Source: CAZUMH01 sp964621645 (GTDB taxonomy: Bacteria; Zhuqueibacterota; QNDG01; JAGLOF01). Taken from it: 36,106 nt of DNA. The stretch spans positions 1-36,106 of the forward strand of contig CAZUMH010000025.1 of assembly GCA_964621645.1 (NCBI GenBank), in the 5' to 3' direction. How positions within the stretch are numbered: position 1 is the stretch's first letter; every line of letters starts with the position of its first letter. The notes under the pieces were generated by a model that worked only from the letters and a program-made list of their open reading frames with translations, did not search any database and had not been told where the DNA came from. Positions 1 to 9,500 of the stretch are shown here, one piece after another. The position numbers were made by a program, and so were the translations under genes.

Positions 1-86
1 GTGCGTCGCACGTTTTTTCATATCCCGATCGCCCGGGCTATTCATCCAGGACGTATCATGTGGTAAGATAAAAAACTCAAGAAGAT

Positions 87-1424
87 CTAAAACTTACTTT
101 TCCCCCTCACCCATCCAGCCGGATCGATCAATGCGCCCAGGACGGGAGGGACAGTGGGCGCTTCGTTTGAGAAGGAATAGGCCCCAAGCAGGATCTCTCC
201 TGCCTCACTCAGCGTGTCTTCTCTGCTGGTGCAAAGAGTCGCCACCACTTCCCCTTGCTTGACAGTATCGCCCCGTTTCTTTTTCAGGATTATGCCCGCT
301 TTGGGATCGACGCCGTCCTCTTTGCGGGAGCGGCCCGCTCCCAGCAGTACGGCGGTCAGGCCAGTCTGCCGGGCCTCCACCCCGCTGACAAATCCGTCTT
401 TTTCCGCTTTTATATCACGAGAAAAGGCCGCTGCGGGATAGCTCTCCGGCCGCCGGATCACCGACACATCGCCGCCCTGATATTCCACCATGCGGCAGAA
501 CCGTTCGAAACCCTCCCCGCTCCTCAGCACCTGATCGATCCTCTGTTCCCCTTCTTCCAGGGAAGCGCTGATCCCCGCCAGCGCCAGCATCAAGCTCCCC
601 AGGCGGAAGGTCACCTCCATCACATCCGCCGGGCCCTCCCCCCGCAGGCAGTCCACCGCCTCCCGGGTCTCCAGCCAGTTGCCCACGGCCAGGCCCAGAG
701 GATCGTCCATGGCTGTGAGCTGGGCCACGGTTCGCAGGGAGAGATCGTTGCCCAGCCGCACCAGCTCCCGGGCCAGCCGTTCGGTGTCTTCGGCCCGGGG
801 CAGAAAGGCCCCGCTTCCGGTCTTGACGTCAAGGACCAGACAGTCGGCCCCTTCCGCCTTCTTTTTGCTGATGATGCTGGCGCAGATGAGAGGGATGCTG
901 GGCACCGTTCCGGTCACATCCCGCAGGGCGTACATCTTGCGATCCGCCGGAACCAAGCGTTCGCTCTGGCCGATCATGCCAAAGCCGATCTCGGCCACTT
1001 CCTGTCTGAATCTTTTCTCACCCAGGTCGGTGCGGAAGCCGGGAATGGCCTCCAGTTTGTCCAAGGTTCCGCCGGTATGCCCCAGTCCCCGGCCGGACAT
1101 CATGGGAACCGGAACCCCGGCCGCGGCCGCCAGCGGCGCCAGTACGAGAGAGACCTTATCCCCCACTCCCCCGGTGGAATGCTTGTCCACCGTGATTCCG
1201 GGGAGGCTGGACAGATCAATGCGGTCGCCCGAGTTTAGCATCGCCCCGGTGAGAAAGCGCGTCTCTTCGGCAGTCATGCCCCGGAAATAGACCGCCATGA
1301 AAAGGGCGCTCATTTGATAATCGGGGATTTCCTCCCGGACGTAGCGTTCCACCACCTCGTGGATTTCCTCCTTGGTGAGCGTTTCCCCGTCCCGTTTCTT
1401 CTCGATGATATCCACCATGCGCAT
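87..1424 (-). CDS. deoA: Pyrimidine-nucleoside (thymidine) phosphorylase
   Basis: Cytosolic enzyme that phosphorolyses thymidine and other pyrimidine nucleosides to the free base and (deoxy)ribose 1-phosphate. The 445-residue product has the family's normal length. It shows the phosphate-binding motif KHSTGGVGDK at residues 81-90 and the thymidine phosphorylase signature SGRGLGHTGGTLDKLE at 110-125, followed by the central domain and the C-terminal domain typical of the family. The ATG at 1424 has AGGAG nine bases upstream; a second in-frame ATG lies two codons in. It is the last gene of the M28-prmA-deoC-deoA operon. Pairing with deoC is classical for deoxynucleoside catabolism: its deoxyribose 1-phosphate, once converted to the 5-phosphate by a phosphopentomutase not seen here, feeds the aldolase. 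It could equally be named pdp, since sequence alone does not fix thymidine versus broader pyrimidine specificity. Confidence 0.95.
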   Translation of the reverse strand: MRMVDIIEKKRDGETLTKEEIHEVVERYVREEIPDYQMSALFMAVYFRGMTAEETRFLTGAMLNSGDRIDLSSLPGITVDKHSTGGVGDKVSLVLAPLAAAAGVPVPMMSGRGLGHTGGTLDKLEAIPGFRTDLGEKRFRQEVAEIGFGMIGQSERLVPADRKMYALRDVTGTVPSIPLICASIISKKKAEGADCLVLDVKTGSGAFLPRAEDTERLARELVRLGNDLSLRTVAQLTAMDDPLGLAVGNWLETREAVDCLRGEGPADVMEVTFRLGSLMLALAGISASLEEGEQRIDQVLRSGEGFERFCRMVEYQGGDVSVIRRPESYPAAAFSRDIKAEKDGFVSGVEARQTGLTAVLLGAGRSRKEDGVDPKAGIILKKKRGDTVKQGEVVATLCTSREDTLSEAGEILLGAYSFSNEAPTVPPVLGALIDPAGWVRGKSKF

Positions 1425-1477
1425 ACCAAAGTACTCCTATTACATTATCGGTGAGGACTGGTAAAACAGGGCTATGT

Positions 1478-2164
1478 TCAGGATTGATGCAGCTCCCGTT
1501 CCTCACGAGCGATGGCCACGCCGCTGCTGGTCCCGATCCTGGCCGCCCCCGCCGTGATCAGCTCCCGCGCCTGCTTCAGGGTGCGGATCCCTCCCGCGGC
1601 CTTGATCCGGACGGCGCTGCCTTCCGTGCAGCGCGCCAGCAGAGCCACATCATCCACGGTGGCGCCGCCCGGTCCGAATCCCGTCGAGGTCTTGACAAAG
1701 GCCGCCCCAGCCTCCATCGCGGCCCGGCAGGCCTGCTCTTTTTCCCCGTCGCTCAGCAGGCAGGTCTCCAGGATGACCTTGAGTGTCACACCATAACCGC
1801 TGCACATCTGGGCCGCTTCCGTCAGGTCATGTTTCACATCCTCCCATAATCCACCCTTGACGGCCCAGACGGGTGCCACCAGATCGATTTCGTTCGCTCC
1901 CCGGCTGCAGGCGATTTCCACCTCCTTGAGCCGGGCGTCACCAAATGAAAATCCAAAGGGAAATCCGGCCACGGTGACGGCCAGGACGTTGCTGCCCTCA
2001 AGCAGATTGACCGCCTGAGAGAGATGGGCCGGGGGCAGGCAGACACCGGCAAATCCGTAATGGACAGCATCCCGGCAGAGCGTTTGGATATCATCCGCGG
2101 CGGCATCAGCCCGGAGCAGGGTGTGCTCTATACGGGAAGTGACCGATGGGGTTGATTCAGTCAT
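1478..2164 (-). CDS. deoC: Deoxyribose-phosphate aldolase
   Basis: Cytosolic class I aldolase that cleaves 2-deoxyribose 5-phosphate to glyceraldehyde 3-phosphate and acetaldehyde. The 228-residue TIM-barrel protein keeps the expected catalytic residues: the Schiff-base lysine K158 in KTSTGFGPGGAT, the second lysine K188 in KAAGGIRTL, and the aspartate D94 in NEIDLV. The N-terminal signature reads IEHTLLRAD, a small variation on the usual IDHTLLKPD. The ATG at 2164 has AAAGG eight bases upstream. It lies 53 bp before deoA and 66 bp after prmA on the same strand, so it is most likely co-transcribed with both. Together deoC and deoA give a partial nucleoside salvage route. Confidence 0.95.
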   Translation of the reverse strand: MTESTPSVTSRIEHTLLRADAAADDIQTLCRDAVHYGFAGVCLPPAHLSQAVNLLEGSNVLAVTVAGFPFGFSFGDARLKEVEIACSRGANEIDLVAPVWAVKGGLWEDVKHDLTEAAQMCSGYGVTLKVILETCLLSDGEKEQACRAAMEAGAAFVKTSTGFGPGGATVDDVALLARCTEGSAVRIKAAGGIRTLKQARELITAGAARIGTSSGVAIAREERELHQS

Positions 2165-2230
2165 AATGTCGACCTTTTATTATAATAAAAGCATAAATAC
2201 AGGTTGTCGGGATATAAATGGCGGTTCCGG

Positions 2231-3091
2231 TTATACCGCAGGTCTGGTCACCAGTGCCAGCCACTCACCCTTGCGGCGCTGTTTCTCCACCTGCAAATCG
2301 GCCTGTTTCAGGGAGTGGAGGATATCATCTTCTTCGCTTATCAGTATTCCGGAAAGAATGAGACGGGAAGCCTCCTCCATCCGGGGACGCAGCGATGAGA
2401 AAAGTCCTTTCAGAACCGTGCTGTTGATATTGGCCAGGATGAGATCGTAGGTGGTTTCCTTCAGTCCGTCCGGACCGCCGCAGACGAGGATGACCGCATC
2501 CTCCGTATGATTACGCTTGAGGTTTTCCCGGGCGTTTGCAAGGGCGTCCTCATCGATATCGAAAGCGGTAATGGAAGAGGCTCCCAGCCGCGCCGCCGCT
2601 ATGGCGAGGATGGCCGAGCCGGTGCCGCAGTCCAGCACCCTGGCACCGTGTACCTGTTCTTCTTCCAGCAGTTCCAGCACCAACTGGGTCGTCTCATGGG
2701 TGCCCGTGCCGAAGGCCAGGGCCGGATTGATGATAATACGCCGGCGCCCAAAGGAAAGCGGATGGTGCCAGGGCGGCGTGATCAGAAAGCCGGAACCGAT
2801 CCGGACCGGCTTGAAATACTGTTTCCAGGCCGCTCCCCAATCCTCCTCTTCCAGAACATGGAAAACAGGATCACCGGCCGGCATATCCATCTCTTGCAAC
2901 CGGACTAAAAATTGTGACAATTTTCCCTCGAGTTCATCCCTGGAGAAAGGGTTGGTAAAATAGGCCAGAATCGTACTCTCCCGCTCTTCACAGCCCAGGC
3001 AGCCCGCTTCATAGAGGAAGTTTTCCACGACCGCGCGGCTCAGAGGAGTCACCCCCAGCCGCAGGCAGAGCCAGGCGCGTTTCTTACTCAT
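2231..3091 (-). CDS. prmA: Ribosomal protein L11 methyltransferase
   Basis: SAM-dependent enzyme that methylates ribosomal protein L11 (trimethylation of lysines and the N-terminus in characterised members). The open frame runs further upstream, but the extra 135 residues are out-of-frame sequence of the preceding peptidase gene. I choose the ATG at 3091, which overlaps the peptidase stop codon in ATGAGTAA and gives 286 residues, the usual size. The N-terminal substrate-binding region covers roughly residues 1-110. The methyltransferase domain begins with NPALAFGTGTHETTQ near 122-136, then motif I VLDCGTGSAILAIAA at about 152-166, and later DLILANINS, the PrmA version of the NPPY-like motif. 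It is translationally coupled to the M28 gene and followed by deoC. Confidence 0.93.
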   Translation of the reverse strand: MSKKRAWLCLRLGVTPLSRAVVENFLYEAGCLGCEERESTILAYFTNPFSRDELEGKLSQFLVRLQEMDMPAGDPVFHVLEEEDWGAAWKQYFKPVRIGSGFLITPPWHHPLSFGRRRIIINPALAFGTGTHETTQLVLELLEEEQVHGARVLDCGTGSAILAIAAARLGASSITAFDIDEDALANARENLKRNHTEDAVILVCGGPDGLKETTYDLILANINSTVLKGLFSSLRPRMEEASRLILSGILISEEDDILHSLKQADLQVEKQRRKGEWLALVTRPAV

Positions 3092-3980
3092 AGATAAGGT
3101 GCAGCAGTACGGTTCCCACGATGCCCAGGCTGGCTGGGCTGCATTTATCGGGTGAGTCTGAGATGGTATGCCAGTAGGGATAGTCAAAATCGATGATATC
3201 AACGGCCGGGATGCCCGTCTCCAGCAGGGGAAGATGGTCGTCAAGAATCTCCTCTCCCACATCGGAGGTGAATTCAGTGAATCCCAGATCCCGGGCTTTT
3301 TTCCAGATCCGATCCACCAGCTGGGGAGCGTACCGTCGGGAGTTGGCCTCCTGGGGCAGCCGCAGATCCCTGTCCCCCACCATATCCACCAGGAGGGCGA
3401 ATTCGGGCTGATAGGAGGAAAGTTTGTTTCTGGCAAAAAAGGTCGATCCCCGGCACCAGGTCTCGGCCACCCCCTCTTCTCCCGAATCTTCTCCATCGAA
3501 CAGCACGATATCGATTCCCAGGGCGGGAGGACTCTTCTTCAGCAGCTCGGCGATTTCCAGCAGGATTGCCACCCCTGAAGCGCCGTCATTGGCTCCTGGG
3601 ATAGGCTGCCCCCGTTTGGAGGGATCGGGATCGTAATCGGCCAGGGGACGGGTGTCCCAGTGGGCGCAGAGCAGAATCCGCCTGCCTCCTTTGCCGAAGG
3701 AAGCGATGACGTTATGGAGCAGATAGGATTTCCCCGTGCGGGGATCGGTAAACATAAAGGGCTGTTTCACTACCTGATCGGCCCGCTCCTTCATATACTT
3801 AAAAAGGAAATCCAGACATTGTTTATGACCTTCGGACCCGGGATTCCTGGGACCGAAGGCGCACTGTTGTTCCAGCAGTGTGAAAGCCCGGTTTTCATCG
3901 AAGCCGGGGACTTGGCTGCGACAGCCGGACACCAGCACCATCGAGGAGATTATCAGAAATAAGGGAGAATAGCTTCTCAT
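3084..3980 (-). CDS. M28-family lipoprotein, glutaminyl-cyclase-like peptidase
   Basis: Predicted lipoprotein of the M28 zinc fold, closest in appearance to bacterial glutaminyl-peptide cyclotransferase-like proteins. From the ATG at 3980 it has 298 residues. A lipoprotein signal ends in LVSGC with the lipidated cysteine at residue 20. Metal-site-like motifs follow in order: CAHWDTRP, GANDGASGVA, LFDGEDSGEEG, VDMVGDRD and DYPYWHTISDSPDK. The last, with tryptophan-rich surroundings, is typical of the cyclase-like branch. A GTG at 3998 is an alternative start, but the ATG gives the better signal peptide and has AAAGGG nine bases upstream. It is the first gene of the operon driven by the promoter at 4025-4053. 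Whether it cyclises N-terminal glutamine or cleaves peptides cannot be settled here. Confidence 0.85.
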   Translation of the reverse strand: MRSYSPLFLIISSMVLVSGCRSQVPGFDENRAFTLLEQQCAFGPRNPGSEGHKQCLDFLFKYMKERADQVVKQPFMFTDPRTGKSYLLHNVIASFGKGGRRILLCAHWDTRPLADYDPDPSKRGQPIPGANDGASGVAILLEIAELLKKSPPALGIDIVLFDGEDSGEEGVAETWCRGSTFFARNKLSSYQPEFALLVDMVGDRDLRLPQEANSRRYAPQLVDRIWKKARDLGFTEFTSDVGEEILDDHLPLLETGIPAVDIIDFDYPYWHTISDSPDKCSPASLGIVGTVLLHLIYE

Positions 3981-4024
3981 GGGATTGTACCCTTTCACCT
4001 TTCCTCTTCCATCAGTACCGGATC

Positions 4025-4053
4025 AATATACCAAATATGGCTCAGCTTGTCAA
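4025..4053 (-). promoter_or_regulatory. Sigma-70-type promoter of the M28-prmA-deoC-deoA operon
   Basis: Read on the minus strand, a perfect -35 box TTGACA (4048-4053) is followed by a 17-base spacer and the -10 box TATATT (4025-4030, five of six consensus bases). Transcription would start near 4018, about 40 bases before the M28 start codon. The site lies in the divergent gap before folC, and the TTG that could extend the folC frame upstream (4047) overlaps it, which supports the later folC start. Confidence 0.7.
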
Positions 4054-4157
4054 CGGAAACACTGAATAAGGCCTCCCCGGAGGAATATCCCTGGTTAATT
4101 GGAGAGATCGTCCCCGGTAGTAAATATCTTGCAAAAATTAGGGGGGTTATTTACCTT

Positions 4158-5465
4158 ATGCCTGTGACGATACCAAATTACAAAACAGCGCAGGAATTTC
4201 TTTTCGAGCGCAGCGCCCAGGGCATGAAGCTGGGCCTCCGGAACATGCGCGAGCTCGTAAGGAGACTTGACTTACCGCAGGGAAATTTCCAGTCGATTCA
4301 TATCGCCGGTACCAACGGCAAGGGTTCCACCGCTGCAATACTGGAATCTATCCTACGTGCCGCCGGTTACAAAACAGGTCTCAACACATCACCGCATCTG
4401 ATCGATCTTCGGGAACGTATCAGGGTCAATGGAGAAAAAATCAAGGAAGAGGATCTTCTCCTCCACCTCAATCGGATGCTGCCGCACATCGAAGCGGCGG
4501 AGGCCTCATTCTTCGAGATCTTAACGGCGATGTCCTTTCTTCACTTTGCCGGGAAAGAAATCGATATAGCCGTGGTGGAAACCGGTCTGGGGGGGCGCCT
4601 GGATGCCACCAGTGTGCTCAATCCCAGTCTGACTCTTATTACCTCCATAGGGAAGGATCATACCGGCATTCTGGGCTCGGACCTCCTCTCCATCGCCCGG
4701 GAAAAAGCTGGCATATTCAAAAGCGGCGTCCCCTGCCTTACCTCAATAAAAAAGAAAACGATTCTGGATGAACTGAGAAGCACAGGCCGACCACTGGGAG
4801 TTGAGGTAATCTCAAGCGCAGAGAAAGTTACTTTCTCGTCAGTGCGCTGCCGGGAGGATGGAACCGTTTTTAACGCAACATCAGAAAAAAGACGCTACCG
4901 CGACCTGCATCTGGCCCTGGTCGGCCGCCACCAGCTGATAAATTGCGGACTGGCTCTGCTGGCGGTGGAATTTCTGCGGCGACAGGGCCGGGAAATCCCG
5001 GAAGAAGCCGTACGGCAGGGATTGGCTGATGTTGTCTGGCCGGCTCGGCTGCAGCTTGTAAAGTCGGTACCAGCGGTACTTATCGATTCGGCCCACAACG
5101 CCCAGGGAGCCGGAATTCTCTCCCGGGCCCTGAAGGAAATATTCCGGAGCTGCCGGAAGCATCTGGTTTTCGGAGTGCTTCGGGACAAGGATCACTACGC
5201 CATGCTGCGCAGTCTGGCACCCCATTTTCAATCAATAATACTGACCACGCCGGACAACCACCGGGCCGCCGACCCGCGGCTGGTTGCGGAAGCTTCCACC
5301 CTGAGAGGCAAAGAGCTGAGTGTTATTCCTGAACCTGAGAAAGCTCTAAGCCGAGCCCTGGAACAGGCCGAGGGAAAAGATCTTCTCGTGGCCGCCGGCT
5401 CCATCTTTCTGGTAGGGGAAATTCTGAGACTGCTCGGCCGCGATTATCCGGAGATACTGCCATGA
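4158..5465 (+). CDS. folC: Dihydrofolate synthase / folylpolyglutamate synthase
   Basis: Mur-ligase-like ATP-dependent enzyme that adds glutamate to dihydropteroate and/or reduced folates. From the ATG at 4158 it has 435 residues, the normal FolC length. The P-loop GTNGKGST lies at residues 51-58. The folate-ligase motif TSPHLIDLRERIRVNGE follows, then GLGGRLDATSV and a C-terminal ligase domain with LIDSAHNAQGA. The frame extends upstream to a TTG at 4047, but those 37 residues do not look like the family, lack a ribosome binding site and overlap the divergent promoter. The chosen ATG has a G-rich AGGGGGG 11 bases upstream. The stop overlaps the start of the next gene in ATGA, so the two are translationally coupled. 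Confidence 0.93.
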   Translation: MPVTIPNYKTAQEFLFERSAQGMKLGLRNMRELVRRLDLPQGNFQSIHIAGTNGKGSTAAILESILRAAGYKTGLNTSPHLIDLRERIRVNGEKIKEEDLLLHLNRMLPHIEAAEASFFEILTAMSFLHFAGKEIDIAVVETGLGGRLDATSVLNPSLTLITSIGKDHTGILGSDLLSIAREKAGIFKSGVPCLTSIKKKTILDELRSTGRPLGVEVISSAEKVTFSSVRCREDGTVFNATSEKRRYRDLHLALVGRHQLINCGLALLAVEFLRRQGREIPEEAVRQGLADVVWPARLQLVKSVPAVLIDSAHNAQGAGILSRALKEIFRSCRKHLVFGVLRDKDHYAMLRSLAPHFQSIILTTPDNHRAADPRLVAEASTLRGKELSVIPEPEKALSRALEQAEGKDLLVAAGSIFLVGEILRLLGRDYPEILP

Positions 5466-6478
5466 TAAAAGAAACGGGAAAACCGGTTTCACTGGTGACA
5501 GGTGCCGGCGGATTCATCGGGAAAAACCTCTGTGACAAACTGCTCCGGATGGGACACCAGGTCCACGCTGTGGATCTCACTATCCCGAAAGAAGGAGAGC
5601 GTCAGGATGGCATCATCTACCATCAGACAGACTGCCGCAAACGGTGGGAACTGGATTTCCTGCCGGAACTTGAGAATGTTAATTATATCTTCCATCTGGC
5701 AGGCGTGACCAAAGGGATCACTTTGCGGCAGTTCCGGGAAGGGAACCTGCTTCCCACCCTGCACCTGCTCCGTACTGCCCGCAACCGCTGTCCCACCCTG
5801 AAACGCTTCCTGCTCATCTCCTCCCAGGCAGCAGCGGGACCGGCTCCCCGACTGGAAAGACCGATCGGTGAATCAGACATACCACAACCGATAGGATATT
5901 ATGGAGAGAGTAAACTCGCCGCGGAGAGAGCCTGCCTGCGCCGCAGCCACCGTCTCCCTGTTACCATAATAAGACCAGCCGCCGTCTACGGCCCGGGGGA
6001 CCGTGATTTCCTTGCCCTCTATAAAATGCTCTCCAGTGGAATCGATCTCTGCTGGGGCAACAGAGATAGTTATCTCTCGCTGATTCACGTGGATGATTTA
6101 ACGGACGGCATTCTGGCTGCGGCTCTAAATAGCCGGGCGGCGGGGAAAATCTATTTTATGACCCATGACATCCCCCTGACCTGGCGGCAGATCCACAGGA
6201 TGATCACCGAAGGGAAGAATCGACGAACCGTACAGCTGAATATTCCCCGTTCGCTGGTGGAATTCCTTGCGATTTTTGGAGATGGGATTTCTTGGGTAAG
6301 CGGCCGCCCCTTGCTGATAAACCGACAGAAAGTCAACCTCTCCAGGCCCCGCTACTGGCTCTGCTCAGGTACTGAAGCCGAAAGGGATCTGGGTTTCACA
6401 CCCCGCATTGATCCGGCTGAAGGACTCAGGGCGACCGGAGATTGGTATCAGGCCCAGGGCTGGCTCTTAAAATATTAA
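5462..6478 (+). CDS. NAD(P)-dependent epimerase/dehydratase (extended SDR family)
   Basis: Member of the extended short-chain dehydrogenase/reductase family acting on nucleotide sugars or sterol/isoprenoid-like substrates; the substrate cannot be read from sequence. Of 338 residues, the N-terminal Rossmann motif is GAGGFIG (14-20). The catalytic region has serines at 120-121 (LISSQAAAG) and the YxxxK pair Y147/K151 in YYGESK. RPAAVYGPGDRDF is the standard downstream family motif. The start ATG overlaps the folC stop by four bases. It ends about 110 bp before the large sensor kinases. A sugar-nucleotide role would fit the glycan locus elsewhere in the window, but it is not adjacent to it. Confidence 0.85.
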   Translation: MIKETGKPVSLVTGAGGFIGKNLCDKLLRMGHQVHAVDLTIPKEGERQDGIIYHQTDCRKRWELDFLPELENVNYIFHLAGVTKGITLRQFREGNLLPTLHLLRTARNRCPTLKRFLLISSQAAAGPAPRLERPIGESDIPQPIGYYGESKLAAERACLRRSHRLPVTIIRPAAVYGPGDRDFLALYKMLSSGIDLCWGNRDSYLSLIHVDDLTDGILAAALNSRAAGKIYFMTHDIPLTWRQIHRMITEGKNRRTVQLNIPRSLVEFLAIFGDGISWVSGRPLLINRQKVNLSRPRYWLCSGTEAERDLGFTPRIDPAEGLRATGDWYQAQGWLLKY

Positions 6479-6586
6479 ATTTTACAAATCCTTAATATCT
6501 TTGTAATTAGGCATTTTTTTTGCAGGGAGGGATACATCCATAAAAAAGTTGCATAACTGACTTCTTGAAGGAGAAACAGTTCCATT

Positions 6587-9500
6587 ATGCAACAACGAGA
6601 AAGAAATCATTTCAAAAAGATTGTGCTCTCGGCATTTATTTACTGCGTTGCTTCTTCGGGAGTAACGGCCCAATCAATAAAAGAGTGGCCGGCCCGGATC
6701 TCCATGGATCAGGGTCTTTCTCAAAGCAGTGTCACCGCCTTTGCGCAGGACACAGACGGCTTCATCTGGATGGGGACCGATGACGGACTCAACCGTTACG
6801 ACGCATATTCCGTCCTGACGTACAAAAAAGAGCCGGGGAATCCTCTCAGTCTCTCAAATAATGAAATCACGGCTCTCTGCCTGGATTCAACCGGCACTCT
6901 CTGGGTAGGCACCATGTCCGGCCTCTGCCGCTATGACCGGGACAAGGATTACTTCCATCGCTACCTTTTTAAGGATGAGGACTCACACTCTCTCAGCTCG
7001 GATGAAATCTGTTCCATCTACAGGGACAGCCGCGGCAGACTTTGGATCGGAACAATGGACGGGCTTGACCTTTACCGTCCTGAAAGTGACGATTTTACCC
7101 GCTACTACCCTATCCCCTGTGACAGTTCTTCCCGGGAATACAGCCGCATCTTCGCCATAATGGAGAATGACTCCGACCGCTTTTGGCTGGGCACCAACGG
7201 CAACGGTGCGGTACTGTTCAATCCCGAGGATGGCAGCATCACCCACTACCTGCCCGATACAAATGACAAAACCAGCCTAAGCGGCTACAATATTTTTTCA
7301 ATAACCAAAGACAAGCAAGGAAGAATCTGGCTGGCCACCTGGTGGAACGGCTTGGACCTCTACGAACCGGAAAAGAACTGTTTCCGCCACTTCGACCTCA
7401 ACGTAACGGGTGATTCCGAAGATATCAATATCAACACCACCGCGTACGATGGAGCCGGCGGCCTGCTCGTAGCCACCTATAATCACGGACTTTTTCAGTT
7501 TGATCCAGGAAAAGAGATATTTTCCCGCTTCTCCCGCCCGGGCATGGATCTTAAATTATTTGACAAGCTTGAAATCATCAGCATATTCCGCGACAGAGCC
7601 GGTACCATCTGGCTTGGTTCCTCCTCTGAAGGATCCTTTCGTATCCCCCTGAACGCAGATCCGCTTCGCCTTCTGCGCCATGACGAATATGATAAGAACA
7701 GCCTCAGCTCCAGCAATATATTCTCTCTTGCCGAGGACAGGTCCGGAGCCGTCTGGATCGGGACTAACAAAGGGGGACTCAACCGGCTGGATACCAAAAC
7801 TGAGAAAATAATCCGTTACCTGCACCGCCAAGGCTGGGAAGAAAGCCTTATCGACAACAATGTCTGGTCTCTCCTGGTGGACAGGAAGGGAACTGTATGG
7901 ATCGGTACGGATAAAGGTCTCGATCGCTACAATAAGGCAACAAAGGATTTTATTCATATCGGATATTATAGCGACAAAGACGGAACCTCCTATCCCGGCA
8001 TCATCTCTCTGTTAGAAATGGATGATAACACTATCTGGCTGGGAACCCAGTGGGGAGGAATACAGGTCTACGACAAGAGATCCGGGCAGATAATGCCACA
8101 ACCCGAGCCCGCGCCGCCGGCAGGGATATTCGGTGACGGTACCGTCAGCTGTATGCTCCAGGATTCCCGCAATAATATTTGGGCCGGCACGGATGACGGC
8201 CTCGTGTGCTGTTCCCCAGGCCGAGGCTGGCGACGCTACCGGAAAGAGGATGGTCTCCCTGATAATTCCGTGATAACCCTGATGGAAGGTTCCGACTCGA
8301 CGATATGGATCGGAACAGCCGAAGGACTTGGCCGGCTCGATCCGACTAGTGACAGAATCATAATCTTCAATCGCAAACACGGATTGCCCAGCAGCACCAT
8401 ATATGGATTGGTATATGATAAGGAAGGGGACATCTGGATTAGCACGGGCAAGGGCCTCTCACGTTTGGATCCGGTCAGCGGCCAGCTGCGAAACTACTCT
8501 AAATCAGAAGGGCTTCAGAACGACGAGTTCAATGCCAATGCTGTATTGAAGTGCCACGACGGCACCCTGTATTTCGGCGGTGTACAGGGCCTGAATATCT
8601 TTGAGCCACGCCAGATGGAACAGAGTAGCAGCGACGCTCCCTTGTGTTTTACAAATCTTTCTCTCTTTAACCAGCACGTGGCTCCGGGAGACACCATTGC
8701 CGGGCGGCTGGTTCTGGATCGGCCCCTTGATCAGACCGACACTCTGCGTCTCAACTGGCGGGACAGGATGGTAGGAATCGAATACGCCTCCCTGGACTAT
8801 GTCTATCCTCAAAGAGTAAAATACCGCTATCGGCTGAAAGGGCTCGATTCCAGCTGGAACCTGGCCAAGGATCGCCGCTTCGCGCTCTATACCAACCTGC
8901 CCCCCGGCACCTATACATTTATCTGTCAAGCCTCCTACCGCATTGATTCCTGGCCCGAGCAGGGTCGCTCACTTATTATGATAATCTCCCCACCATTCTG
9001 GATGACCACATTCTTCCGTCTGCTGCTTGCCGGTCTGGCGCTTGCTCTCGTCTATCTCTTTTATCAGAAAAAGACGCATGCCATGAAGAGGCGGACCGAA
9101 GACCTTGAGAAATACCTTCTGGAACGGACCCAGGAAATCAGCATGCAAAAAGAAAAACTCTCCCTGGCCAATAAACGGCTCAAGGATGAAGTATTTCACC
9201 GTCAGGAAACAGGGACCGCTCTGCGTCGCAGTGAACAGCTCTACCGCACCTTTATTCAGAAAAGTCCCTATGGAATCTATCGTGTGGATTTCGATACTCC
9301 CGTACCCGTTGATCTGACCCCGGAAGAACAGGTCGATCTTTTTTACGAGCATGGATTCCTGGCAGACTGTAATGAGGCCCTGGCCCGCATGTACGGATAC
9401 TCCACCCGGGAAGAAATCATCGGGACCAGGCTGGTGCAGCTCTACGGAGGAAAAGAAAATCTTGATAATCGTAAAGCCAATCTCGAGTTTATCCGGCATA

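Noticed and set aside
255..1238. Open frame of 327 codons on the plus strand opposite deoA
   Set aside because: It mirrors the well-conserved deoA frame, has no recognisable domain or good start signal, and such antisense frames are expected in GC-rich genes.
4047..4157. N-terminal extension of FolC from TTG at 4047
   Set aside because: It overlaps the divergent promoter, lacks a ribosome binding site and does not resemble FolC proteins.
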